This document shows positions 1 to 7,382 of a DNA stretch of 64,000 nucleotides, in pieces. Origin of the DNA: Neobacillus sp. WH10 (GTDB taxonomy: Bacteria > Bacillota > Bacilli > Bacillales > Cytobacillaceae); NCBI RefSeq assembly GCF_030123405.1, contig NZ_CP126110.1:3038001-3102000 (forward strand). The letters are read 5' to 3'. Position numbers and translations under genes: made by a program. Under the pieces are notes generated by a model. It saw nothing but the letters and a program-made list of their open reading frames with translations, ran no database searches and was not told the DNA's origin. How positions within the stretch are numbered: position 1 is the stretch's first letter; every line of letters begins with the position of its first letter.

Positions 1-2
1 CA

Positions 3-704
3 AAGCTAGTGAATGAGCTTACTAGTATTGCAGTACGGGAACATCTAGACGGTATTGATATCGATTTTGAACATCCTCATTCTAAAGCAGATGCAGATAA
101 TCTTGCTCTTTTTACCAATGAATTAAGTGCACAGCTTCATCCAAAAAATATGGAGTTGTCGATAGCTGTTTATTCAAAAATTCATGCCGTGACGTTAACT
201 GAAATTGGCTTTGTCGTCTATGAACCGACGATGTTCCAGGATGTTGACCATGTCAATATTATGGCATATGACGGTCAATGGGATGATGGATATCATGCTG
301 CAAATTTATCTCCCTATCCGTTTACAGAGAAAATAGTAAACTATTGGGCAGACTTGTTTGACAAAAATAATCTTCCAAAAGAAAAATTGGTGTTGGGTGT
401 TCCGTTTTATGCTCAACCAGAGGATCCTAAAATAAAACAGGTATCCTATAGTGCCATCATAAACCAAGACCCGGCAAATTCCACAAAAGATACAGTAAGC
501 ATGAATGGCACAACCTACTATTATAATGGCGATGCCACCATGAAAAAGAAAACAACACTGGCACTTGATCATGGCTTTGGCGGCATGATGCTCTGGGAAG
601 TCGGACTTGATGCAAAAGGACCAAATAGTTTAACAGGAACAATTTTTGAAGCTTTAAATGATTCAAATAATGTGCTGGGAAAATATTATTCGACAAAAAA
701 ATAG
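3..704 (+). CDS. Glycoside hydrolase family 18 (chitinase-like), 3' part only
   Basis: The reading frame is open to the left edge, so the N-terminus lies outside the window; the GTG at 9 is only the first in-window start codon. The GH18 catalytic signature DGIDIDFE is present, with the acid/base glutamate encoded at 69-71. It is followed by a VNIMAYDGQW strand and a GGMMLWEVG strand, as in the barrel of bacterial chitinase-type GH18 enzymes. Such enzymes cleave beta-1,4-GlcNAc polymers (chitin or peptidoglycan-derived glycans) and are usually secreted; the signal peptide cannot be seen here. No C-terminal binding module follows the barrel. The fold and family are clear, the substrate is not. 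Confidence 0.85.
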   Translation, partial: KLVNELTSIAVREHLDGIDIDFEHPHSKADADNLALFTNELSAQLHPKNMELSIAVYSKIHAVTLTEIGFVVYEPTMFQDVDHVNIMAYDGQWDDGYHAANLSPYPFTEKIVNYWADLFDKNNLPKEKLVLGVPFYAQPEDPKIKQVSYSAIINQDPANSTKDTVSMNGTTYYYNGDATMKKKTTLALDHGFGGMMLWEVGLDAKGPNSLTGTIFEALNDSNNVLGKYYSTKK

Positions 705-714
705 GTATTAAACC

Positions 715-757
715 GCTGTACTCTCATCCTTAAAGAGTGTACAGCTTTTCGTTTTTA
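715..757 (+). terminator. Rho-independent terminator after the GH18 gene
   Basis: GCTGT/ACAGC and ACTCT/AGAGT arms form an imperfect stem, followed by a T-rich stretch. It lies 11 bases past the stop codon. Confidence 0.7.
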
Positions 758-907
758 TCGGAACTAGTGCCTCGAAATCACATCTTAATTGACACAAAGC
801 CGTCATAATTTTTGGCATTTGTCGTATTTTTTTCCAAAGTTTTTGAAGGAGTTTGTCGAAAAAGAGAGAATAGAAGTAAAGGAGTTTAAAATAAGGAGGA
901 AAAATGG

Positions 908-1294
908 ATGAAGAAATTTTTATCTGTAGTATTTGGAGGCATGATTGCATTAACACTTTTTGTAACAACTGGGAATACTGCCAAAGCAGCAGAATCACAC
1001 CAACCAGAAGCTTTATCTGAAGAATGTGGTTGCGATGTTACACCAATTTTAGGATCTGAAAGAAATAAAATCGTTGCCGATGTAATCAGCAGTGAAGCGT
1101 TTAAAGCAGTGAAAAAAGATCTTAAAAAAGATGGCTTAAAATGGACTGGCGCTAATACCGTTGAAGTATTCAAAAATAATACATATGGCATGGTAATGGT
1201 CGGAATACCTTTTGAAAATGAGCAGGGAACAAAATTTATGGCAGTATTTTTTGATGGCGTTTTCATGGGATTATCCCCAGCAGATGCAGAATAA
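908..1294 (+). CDS. Small secreted protein (weakly halocin C8-precursor-like)
   Basis: A 128-residue protein with a clear Sec signal peptide: Lys-Lys near the N-terminus, a hydrophobic core, and an AKAA cleavage region at about residues 26-28. The mature part starts with a CGCD motif (about 42-45), then an SERNKIV segment and a KAVKKDLKKDGLKW segment, and ends in two predicted beta strands. The start is fixed by a strong TAAGGAGG site 8 bases upstream; an ATG four bases earlier is in another frame. The gene is monocistronic with its own terminator. The layout resembles the N-terminal (immunity-like) half of halocin C8-type bacteriocin precursors as I remember them, but the cysteine-rich toxin half is absent. 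That resemblance is weak inference. The function is unknown. Confidence 0.8.
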   Translation: MKKFLSVVFGGMIALTLFVTTGNTAKAAESHQPEALSEECGCDVTPILGSERNKIVADVISSEAFKAVKKDLKKDGLKWTGANTVEVFKNNTYGMVMVGIPFENEQGTKFMAVFFDGVFMGLSPADAE

Positions 1295-1297
1295 ATG

Positions 1298-1337
1298 AAA
1301 AAAATTCCCAACCAAAATACAGGTTGGGAATTTTTTC
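1298..1337. terminator. Bidirectional terminator between convergent genes
   Basis: AAAATTCCCAACC (1301-1313) pairs with GGTTGGGAATTTT (1322-1334). A and T runs on either side allow termination of both the 908-1294 gene and the opposing hydrolase gene. Confidence 0.88.
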
Positions 1338-1367
1338 ACTCTGAATATAATACATTGAACTTCGATG

Positions 1368-2153
1368 CTATATACTTGATAGGTATTCGTTCATTTCCGA
1401 GATAAGATCAGTAGGGTTTTCGTACATACTCATATGTCCGGAAATTTTTATTAACCTCTGTTTGATGTTATCTCTGCTAACCGAAAAAGTTTTTTCTGCT
1501 GGAATGATTTGATCCTGTTCACCTGCAACCAAAAGTACTGGCAAGGGAGTATCCTCTAATACAGGATTTCGATCAATCCGATTCTTCATCGCGGTCAATG
1601 CACTAATGGCACCTTGTGGAGTAGTTAAGTATCCTATTTCTTTTACTACTTTAATATGATCTTCTTCTACGTTATCAGGTGAGAATAGCTTTGGTACCAA
1701 ACCATCAATAAGAGACTTAATCCCCTCTTTCTGTACCTTTTCAGTATTCGCTAACCTGCCCTTTTTCGCCTCCTCCGAATCGGGAAAGGCAGTGGAATGT
1801 ACAAGCGAGAAACCGTTTAAATTGTTGCTATATTTTTCTGCAAAGGCAAGTGTAATATAGCCTCCTAATGAATGTCCAAACATTGTTACCTTTTGAATAT
1901 TTAATTGATCTAAAAGAACCTTTAGCATCTCCGCATACTCTTCAATTGAATAATATCCTTTATCCATACTCGATTCCCCATGCCCTGGAAGATCTGGTGC
2001 GATTACACGATAGTTTTTTGACAGTTCAGGAGTCACTTTTTCCCAATAAAGAGAGCTCCCGCAAAAACCGTGTAGAAGAACAATCGCCTTCCCTTCACCC
2101 TTATCTACATACGCGATTGTCGCATTTGACAATTTAACACTATTTGTTTTCAT
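1368..2153 (-). CDS. Alpha/beta hydrolase
   Basis: A protein of about 261 residues with the alpha/beta hydrolase fold. It has an HGFCGSS oxyanion-hole loop near residue 30, PDLPGHGES, and the nucleophile elbow GHSLGG near residue 95. An acid (about VAGEQDQIIP) and a C-terminal histidine (SGHMSMYENP) complete the triad. No signal peptide, so probably cytoplasmic. I chose the ATG at 2153. The GTG at 2165 lies inside the likely Shine-Dalgarno AGGGAG, while 2153 has that site about 11 bases upstream. Esterase, lactonase or a related activity is possible; the substrate cannot be read from sequence. Confidence 0.85.
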   Translation of the reverse strand: MKTNSVKLSNATIAYVDKGEGKAIVLLHGFCGSSLYWEKVTPELSKNYRVIAPDLPGHGESSMDKGYYSIEEYAEMLKVLLDQLNIQKVTMFGHSLGGYITLAFAEKYSNNLNGFSLVHSTAFPDSEEAKKGRLANTEKVQKEGIKSLIDGLVPKLFSPDNVEEDHIKVVKEIGYLTTPQGAISALTAMKNRIDRNPVLEDTPLPVLLVAGEQDQIIPAEKTFSVSRDNIKQRLIKISGHMSMYENPTDLISEMNEYLSSI

Positions 2154-2252
2154 AAATTTAATCACTCCCTACACTAGTTGATACCTTATAGTATAAAATT
2201 AAATCAATGAAATATAAAATGCATTACCTCTTCTCGAAGCAATGCATTAAAA

Positions 2253-2501
2253 TTATCCGATTTGTTCCTCATTCATATCCGTATTTAATAAGGATCTTTT
2301 ATTTGGAATATGCGTTAAATTAGTCTTTTTTAATAAATAATGGAAATGCTCCACTGGCATGGACCCATGACCTTTGTTGTCTCCCAGAATAAACTGTACT
2401 GTAATCCCATTATTGCTTTTTACCAGCATGGTCTCAGCAGAATTGAAAAAACCTTTTATAGTTTGCGAAATTTGATATTTAGTCCCTTCTTCTATTAACA
2501 T
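2253..2501 (-). CDS. Small conserved protein of unknown function
   Basis: An 82-residue protein with a good start: AAGGAGA lies 6 bases before the ATG. It is a soluble, mixed alpha/beta sequence with no membrane segment and no motif I recognise. It contains a charged stretch (GDNKGHGSMPVEHFHYLL) and is rich in Asn, Lys and His. The long leader upstream (2502-2640) carries a possible RNA hairpin, noted separately. I infer a real gene from its ribosome site and codon use, but propose no function. Confidence 0.6.
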   Translation of the reverse strand: MLIEEGTKYQISQTIKGFFNSAETMLVKSNNGITVQFILGDNKGHGSMPVEHFHYLLKKTNLTHIPNKRSLLNTDMNEEQIG

Positions 2502-2681
2502 GCATTTTCTCCTTTTTTGGCAGATTGGAAAGTATAAATTTCCTTTAAAGCATAAGTGTAAATACGTCTCTATCTTCGCCCTTAGGGGCTTGCCGATCGA
2601 CGAGTCTTCCTTATATTCTCAATGTTAGTATTCCAAAACAAACTATATACATACATAATTTTTCCAATTTAACTTGATAAA

Positions 2682-2706
2682 GAAAAAAGAGAGGTTTTTC
2701 CTCTCT
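2682..2706 (-). terminator. Terminator of the DUF1292 gene
   Basis: GAGAGG (2689-2694) pairs with CCTCTC (2700-2705). On the minus strand a T6 run follows. Confidence 0.85.
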
Positions 2707-2715
2707 CGCTCCTCA

Positions 2716-2985
2716 TTACTCGTCTTCATCCATCATTTCATCAAACGCGGCAGAAACCTTTTCAAATTCCTCATCGCTTTCAATGGCGGAAAAATCACCA
2801 TCTTCATCAACCTTCAAAAAGAAAATATCAATATCGTCATCCGTTTCTTGTCTAACATCCTCCGCAAACCCAACAGCAACATAATCTGTCCCCTCAATCG
2901 TCACTACCCCTAGCACTTCTACTTCCTGTTCATCATCACTCTCATCGCTTATCGTAAAAATTTCCCCTACTTCAATTTTACTCAT
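2716..2985 (-). CDS. DUF1292 family acidic protein (YrzB-like)
   Basis: An 89-residue, very acidic protein (long D/E stretches, ending in DEMMDEDE) with the DUF1292 pattern: an N-terminal ISDESDDEQEVEVLG strand pair, then FFLKVDEDGDFSAIESDEEFEKV. DUF1292 members such as B. subtilis YrzB are small cytoplasmic Bacillales proteins of unknown role. Here the gene is alone with its own terminator, not beside the Holliday-junction resolvase gene where yrzB usually lies, so it may be a second family member. The start has GGAAAGGAGAG 7 bases upstream. Confidence 0.82.
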   Translation of the reverse strand: MSKIEVGEIFTISDESDDEQEVEVLGVVTIEGTDYVAVGFAEDVRQETDDDIDIFFLKVDEDGDFSAIESDEEFEKVSAAFDEMMDEDE

Positions 2986-3137
2986 ATGTAACTCTCCTTT
3001 CCTTCATTTAATAAGTATCCATTCAAACAGTATCTCTAAAATGAATTAATTTTAACCATTCAATTGGACTCTACAATACAAATACATAAAAGACACCACT
3101 TTTTTTCCATAACCAGAATAAAAGTGGTGTCTTATTT

Positions 3138-4511
3138 TTATATTAAACCGAACATCCTTACCGTCTGTGTAATAATTAATGGAACAATGATGGCAATTAT
3201 GGTTGGAATGAGGAAGGCAAGAAATGTCCACTTTTTGCTTTTCGTTTCCTTATAAATATTAAGAAGCGTTGTTCCACAAGGATAATGTAAGAGTGAAAAC
3301 AACATCATATTCAATGCTGTAAGCCATGTCCAGCCGTGATCAAGAAAGATTTGCTTCAAATCAACCAAGCTATCAACCTCAGTTAACGAACCCGTTGATA
3401 AATACCCCATTAATAGAATTGGCAGGACAATTTCATTTGCTGGCAACCCTAGTATAAATGCCATCATAATATAACCATCAAGACCAAGTAATTTTCCAAA
3501 CGGGTCTAGAAATTCCACCGCATACATCAATATACTTGTATCACCAATGTAAATATTTGCACAAACCCATGTTAAGATAGCGGCAGGTGCAGCTACTTTA
3601 ACCGCTCTGACTAGCACAGACCATGATTTTGTTAACGAAGAACGAATAACGGTATCAAAAATTTTGGGTTTCCTGTATGGCGGCAGCTCTAACGTATAAT
3701 GTGTCGGAACTCCTTTTAAAGCAGTTTTTGAGAGTGCCCATGAGACAAAGAATGTCACGATAATCCCAAATAGAACAATTCCGACAATAACCCCAGTGGT
3801 GACAAGCGACTTAATACCACCGGAAAAATTAGCAGCCATAAATAATGATGCTAGAAGGATTAATGTACCCCAGCGCCCATTACATGGCACAAAATTGTTT
3901 GTCAGAATCGCAAGCATCCGTTCTCTTGGCGACTCGATAATCCTCGTTGAAATGACTGCTGCGGCATTACAGCCGAACCCCATTGCCATTGTCAATGATT
4001 GCTTCCCATGCGCCCCAACCCTTTTAAACAATCGATCCATATTAAAAGCCACACGTGGTAGATAACCATAATTCTCTAAAAGGGCAAAGGTTGGAAAAAA
4101 GATCGCCATCGGGGGCAGCATTACACTGATCACCCAGGATGTTCCCCGATATAAACCAAGTACAAGCACTCCATGCAGCCAATCCGGAGCATGAAGGAAA
4201 GTAAAAAATGAGGTAATATACCCTTCAATAACCCCAAATAACTCAGCGAGCATTGATGATGGGATATTTGCTCCTGCGATTGTTATATAAAACAATACTC
4301 CCAGCATCACAATCATAATCGGGAAACCAAAAATCGGTGAAGTAAAAATTGCATCTAGTTTTTCTGTTCGTGTATCTCTATTTGATTTTGTATAGGAAAT
4401 TCCTTCGCGGCATAATGTATGGCTGCGATCGTAAAGATGTTCCACTATATCATCTCTTAACTTAGATGATGACAACGCTTGAGCTTCTGTGTAAAGCTCT
4501 TGAATGCTCAT
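3138..4511 (-). CDS. feoB: FeoB membrane-domain polypeptide (C-terminal half of a split FeoB)
   Basis: A 457-residue protein matching the membrane part of the ferrous-iron permease FeoB, with about 8-10 hydrophobic segments. The two gate-type motifs around the paired FeoB cysteines are present in altered form: GFGCNAAAVISTR (for GFGCNVPAIMATR) and FVPCNGRWG (for the MSCSARLP type). LPRVAFNMDRLFKRVG precedes them. There is no GTPase domain; that is encoded by the abutting upstream gene in the same frame, separated only by a TAG stop. An SD-like AGAGGGGG lies 8 bases before this ATG, so separate initiation is likely. FeoB normally imports Fe(II) under low oxygen. Classification as a nucleoside-recognition (Gate) protein is the main alternative, but the neighbours favour FeoB. 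Confidence 0.85.
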   Translation of the reverse strand: MSIQELYTEAQALSSSKLRDDIVEHLYDRSHTLCREGISYTKSNRDTRTEKLDAIFTSPIFGFPIMIVMLGVLFYITIAGANIPSSMLAELFGVIEGYITSFFTFLHAPDWLHGVLVLGLYRGTSWVISVMLPPMAIFFPTFALLENYGYLPRVAFNMDRLFKRVGAHGKQSLTMAMGFGCNAAAVISTRIIESPRERMLAILTNNFVPCNGRWGTLILLASLFMAANFSGGIKSLVTTGVIVGIVLFGIIVTFFVSWALSKTALKGVPTHYTLELPPYRKPKIFDTVIRSSLTKSWSVLVRAVKVAAPAAILTWVCANIYIGDTSILMYAVEFLDPFGKLLGLDGYIMMAFILGLPANEIVLPILLMGYLSTGSLTEVDSLVDLKQIFLDHGWTWLTALNMMLFSLLHYPCGTTLLNIYKETKSKKWTFLAFLIPTIIAIIVPLIITQTVRMFGLI

Positions 4512-5204
4512 CTAACAAACCCCCTCTGGTATCAATCGTTTGCTAATTTCATTGAGTAATGACTCGTCACCATCTAACAATCTTAAAGAAACCCAGCGGG
4601 AAGATATTTGATTTCCAACCAGTTCGCGTACCTTTGGTTCAATCTTGTTAATTTTTTCTTCAATTTCTTCAGGATATGTCAATCGAGCTGGCTGGCATTC
4701 AATTGCCCCTGATACAATACGATCAATCGTATCAAGGAGCATTGGGAACCCCTTTTTATTCCGCGCCGAAATTTTGATGACAGGTACTCCTAATCGATTG
4801 GTCAAAAGCCGTTCATTAATGTGAATACCTTGTTGTTCAGCGACATCTATTAAGTTAATACAAATCACGACATTTTTTGTCATTTCTAACACTTGTAAGG
4901 CCAGGTTGAAATTCCGTTCCAATGAGGTTGCATCTAATACAACAAGCGTTACATCTGGTTTCTCAAAAACGATATAGTTTCTCGCCACTTCTTCATCCGT
5001 TGAATTCGAAAACAGAGAATAAGTTCCAGGCAGATCAATGAGATGAAAAGTCTTATCTTTAAAAGATAAACTGCCTTTTGCCAGTGAAACGGTTTTTCCT
5101 GCCCAGTTTCCCGTATGCTGTCTAAGACCTGTTAAAGCATTGAACAACGTACTTTTACCAGTATTCGGATTCCCGGCTAGTGCAATTCGATACTCATTCC
5201 CCAT
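4512..5204 (-). CDS. feoB: FeoB small GTPase-domain polypeptide (N-terminal half of a split FeoB)
   Basis: A 230-residue cytoplasmic G protein. G1 is GNPNTGKS (residues 11-18), G3 is DLPGTYS, and NLID matches the FeoB G4 position. The sequence then runs into the helical GDI-like region and stops at TAG exactly where a one-piece FeoB would enter the membrane. The next codon is the ATG of the membrane half in the same frame. The start overlaps the end of feoA by 11 bases, so feoA-feoB(G)-feoB(M) form one operon. It probably gates Fe(II) uptake through the membrane half. The split looks stable, because the downstream half has its own ribosome site. Confidence 0.9.
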   Translation of the reverse strand: MGNEYRIALAGNPNTGKSTLFNALTGLRQHTGNWAGKTVSLAKGSLSFKDKTFHLIDLPGTYSLFSNSTDEEVARNYIVFEKPDVTLVVLDATSLERNFNLALQVLEMTKNVVICINLIDVAEQQGIHINERLLTNRLGVPVIKISARNKKGFPMLLDTIDRIVSGAIECQPARLTYPEEIEEKINKIEPKVRELVGNQISSRWVSLRLLDGDESLLNEISKRLIPEGVC

Positions 5205-5448
5205 TGGACACCAGCTCCCCTTCTATTCTTGAACTTTCCTCTTCACGGAGGGCAATCGTCGTTTGACTGACACGAAAGGCGATCGGATCTCCTAAAGGAC
5301 TTTTACGAACAACTTCAACGATTGCACCCGTTACAAATCCTAAATCTAATAATCTTCTTCTCATTACACCATCTAAATTTAAAGAAGTAATTTTAATTAC
5401 ATTTCCTTTTTCCCCATCTAGCAATTTAATTGTTTTAGGTTTATCCAT
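5194..5448 (-). CDS. feoA: FeoA, ferrous iron transport accessory protein
   Basis: An 84-residue SH3-like FeoA. It has the expected GEKGNVIKITSLN, then MRRRLLDLGFVTGAIVEVVRKSPLGDPIAFRV, written here in parts: the LGF, VTGAIVEV and PLGDP motifs are all present. FeoA binds FeoB on the cytoplasmic side and supports Fe(II) uptake. It is the first gene of the operon and overlaps the GTPase half of feoB by 11 bases. GGAAGGGG lies about 7 bases before the ATG. A TATAAT-like -10 candidate sits on the minus strand at 5502-5497. I see no convincing Fur box in the short leader. Confidence 0.92.
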   Translation of the reverse strand: MDKPKTIKLLDGEKGNVIKITSLNLDGVMRRRLLDLGFVTGAIVEVVRKSPLGDPIAFRVSQTTIALREEESSRIEGELVSNGE

Positions 5449-5532
5449 CTCTCTTTCCCCTTCCTTAAAATCTTTCCTGAGGGCAACTTTTCTTTAATTA
5501 TATGAAATTGTTGCAAATAATGCCACCTTTTT

Positions 5533-5569
5533 ATAAAAAAAATAAGCTGCCTTCAGTTTTAGGCAGCTA
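5533..5569 (-). terminator. Terminator of the SatD/DUF3307 operon
   Basis: AGCTGCCT (5545-5552) pairs with AGGCAGCT (5561-5568), with a long T run on the minus strand. Confidence 0.9.
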
Positions 5570-5578
5570 AAAAATATA

Positions 5579-6442
5579 TTAAGTCAAAACTTCGCGCAAT
5601 AATAACCCGAGTGAAATACCTATGAACATTGAGGTCAGTGTACCGAGCAAGAAATACTCCGCCCAATCCCTATCGTCCATTTGTTTAAATCTGGCAATAG
5701 ATTTTGCCGCAACAATAAACCCGATTGCAGGATAGGCACTGTAAAATGTCAATACTAAAACTAGCAGTCTTTCAATATAACCAATTAATTTCCCGCGTGA
5801 AAGGTCATGCTTTGAAAAAATAGTGTAATGATACTCCTCAGTTAAACCCTTTTTGCCCATACTTTTAATTGCATAGTGGTCTTCTTGTCTGTCTGTTTTA
5901 AATGAATACTTTCCTTCAAAGGATAACAGCTGGTTAGGCAACGATCCTAATAAAATCCTGATAAAATGACCACTAACACTTGTGGTTAGGATCACGATGA
6001 TGATAAGAAACAAACCGGCATTTATGGGGCTTATCTTATATCCTTCCTTGAATACATCAATTATTTTAGTAAACTCTATATCAATGAATAACTGACACGC
6101 AAGAATGATCATACCAAGATGGAGTAATTGGTCTAGGAGGAAAAAACTAAGTCGTTTCAGATTTTCCTCGTTTGAAAATTTTAATGTATCGAGCAGTTTA
6201 ATTTTTACTATGTCGATGAGAAAATGAGAAACTATAATAAAAGCCAACGGAAAAATAAAATAACTGAGGATATTCATTGGTTTAAAATGAAAAATCAAGA
6301 AACCACTAAGAATGAATGCCGTCATTAAAAAATGATGCATAATATGTTTCTTGATATTTTTATGCTTTTCCTTTACCATTTCATCTGTTTGTAAATAAAA
6401 ATCGGCAATTAGATGCGCGAGAATTAGACATAAAAGTAGCAT
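5579..6442 (-). CDS. DUF3307 family membrane protein
   Basis: A 287-residue integral membrane protein with about 7-8 hydrophobic segments. It has the DUF3307 N-terminal pattern LAHLIADFYLQTD followed by a HH-containing segment (IMHHFLM), and HFLIDIVK in the next helix. The C-terminal third carries DDRDWAEYFLLGTLTS before a last helix. DUF3307 proteins have no established biochemical role and often sit next to SatD-like proteins, as here (26 bases downstream of the satD-like gene). The pair probably acts together. The start is an ATG close behind the upstream stop. Confidence 0.8.
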   Translation of the reverse strand: MLLLCLILAHLIADFYLQTDEMVKEKHKNIKKHIMHHFLMTAFILSGFLIFHFKPMNILSYFIFPLAFIIVSHFLIDIVKIKLLDTLKFSNEENLKRLSFFLLDQLLHLGMIILACQLFIDIEFTKIIDVFKEGYKISPINAGLFLIIIVILTTSVSGHFIRILLGSLPNQLLSFEGKYSFKTDRQEDHYAIKSMGKKGLTEEYHYTIFSKHDLSRGKLIGYIERLLVLVLTFYSAYPAIGFIVAAKSIARFKQMDDRDWAEYFLLGTLTSMFIGISLGLLLREVLT

Positions 6443-6468
6443 GGTTTCCCCTCTTTGTTCGATTAATG

Positions 6469-7275
6469 CTAATAATCAAGCAGTGTATATATATTTTCTT
6501 TCAAATGATTTCTGATGGATTGGGTTAGAATATCACTTGTATTTTTCGGGTTAACAACTATTCCGGGATAAGCTTTTTCCTGCAAGGAATTTAGGATATT
6601 AATTATTTCATGAAAGCTACGGAGGATTTCCTCACTTTTTCCTTTTTTAAAATGACTTGAAATGGTAGGTGGTGTTTTGCCAAGAAGTTTTCCTATTGCT
6701 TTTTGCTGTTGCACTATAAGATAGAAGGAACATACGAGCTCCTGGATATAAGTTTGTTCTTTCATGAGATTATGTTGCAAATGCAATAAGGTATTGAACA
6801 AAGACTCAAATTCATTTCTAAATTGATTGTATACAAAAGGAGTACTATTCTCTCCATGATAAAATTGATCAAGTTCAAATTTAAAGGGAGACCTATTATG
6901 GTCTTGTTTTAACAAATCATTTGCATATCTAGCCTGCTTAATCAATGGATGGATCCATTTTTCAATATCAACTTCAACTAGTTGTCGATCGATATCGCCA
7001 AAAGACAAACCAAAATAGGGTTTGTGTTGACGATATTTCCATATCCTGCTGATGAAAAATGCAACGGTATAAGCTGTAGAATAACCATCACTAACAAAGA
7101 TAATTTCATCCCCTGATCGATGTTTGACTTTGGTGGACCCAATTTCTTTTGTCCAAATATTGATCCATTTTACCATTTCATCTAGATAAACGGTCAGTTC
7201 ATCTCCCATGCCTTCGGACGAAGAATTACTTACATCTAATATAAAAATTGATATTGGATTAGCCTTTGTTTGCAC
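6469..7275 (-). CDS. SatD family protein with a C-terminal helix-turn-helix
   Basis: A 268-residue soluble protein. The N-terminal about 120 residues have the SatD pattern: ISIFILDVSNSSS, a KHRSGDEIIFVSDG segment and FGLSFGDID, an arrangement reminiscent of nucleotidyl-cyclase-like folds. The C-terminal part contains a probable HTH, AIGKLLGKTPPTISSHFKKG. SatD was named from the Streptococcus mutans sat operon; its function is unproven. The GTG start at 7275 has AGGGTG 7 bases upstream. A 15-bp inverted repeat just upstream (7294-7334) would suit autoregulation. The gene is cotranscribed with DUF3307. Confidence 0.75.
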   Translation of the reverse strand: MQTKANPISIFILDVSNSSSEGMGDELTVYLDEMVKWINIWTKEIGSTKVKHRSGDEIIFVSDGYSTAYTVAFFISRIWKYRQHKPYFGLSFGDIDRQLVEVDIEKWIHPLIKQARYANDLLKQDHNRSPFKFELDQFYHGENSTPFVYNQFRNEFESLFNTLLHLQHNLMKEQTYIQELVCSFYLIVQQQKAIGKLLGKTPPTISSHFKKGKSEEILRSFHEIINILNSLQEKAYPGIVVNPKNTSDILTQSIRNHLKENIYTLLDY

Positions 7276-7293
7276 TTTTAATCACCCTAATTA

Positions 7294-7334
7294 GACTGTT
7301 TAATCTAATTTTATTAAAGTTAGATTAAATAGTC
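7294..7334. promoter_or_regulatory. 15-bp inverted repeat, likely operator of the satD-like operon
   Basis: GACTGTTTAATCTAA (7294-7308) and TTAGATTAAATAGTC (7320-7334) are inverted repeats with one mismatch and an 11-base AT-rich spacer, 19 bases upstream of the GTG start. Its position fits a promoter operator; the SatD-like HTH protein is the obvious candidate ligand. Confidence 0.6.
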
Positions 7335-7382
7335 AAATTTTTAAGCACTTCGATTATATAGCGAAACATAATTAGCCATTTT

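Noticed and set aside
886..1311. 141-residue minus-strand ORF
   Set aside because: Exact antisense of the secreted 128-aa protein, which has the signal peptide and ribosome site.
2674..2913. 79-residue plus-strand ORF opposite the DUF1292 gene
   Set aside because: Antisense shadow of an acidic coding sequence, without a ribosome site.
4509..4514. feoB as a simple pseudogene
   Set aside because: The second half has its own ribosome site and ATG right at the stop, and both halves are otherwise intact.
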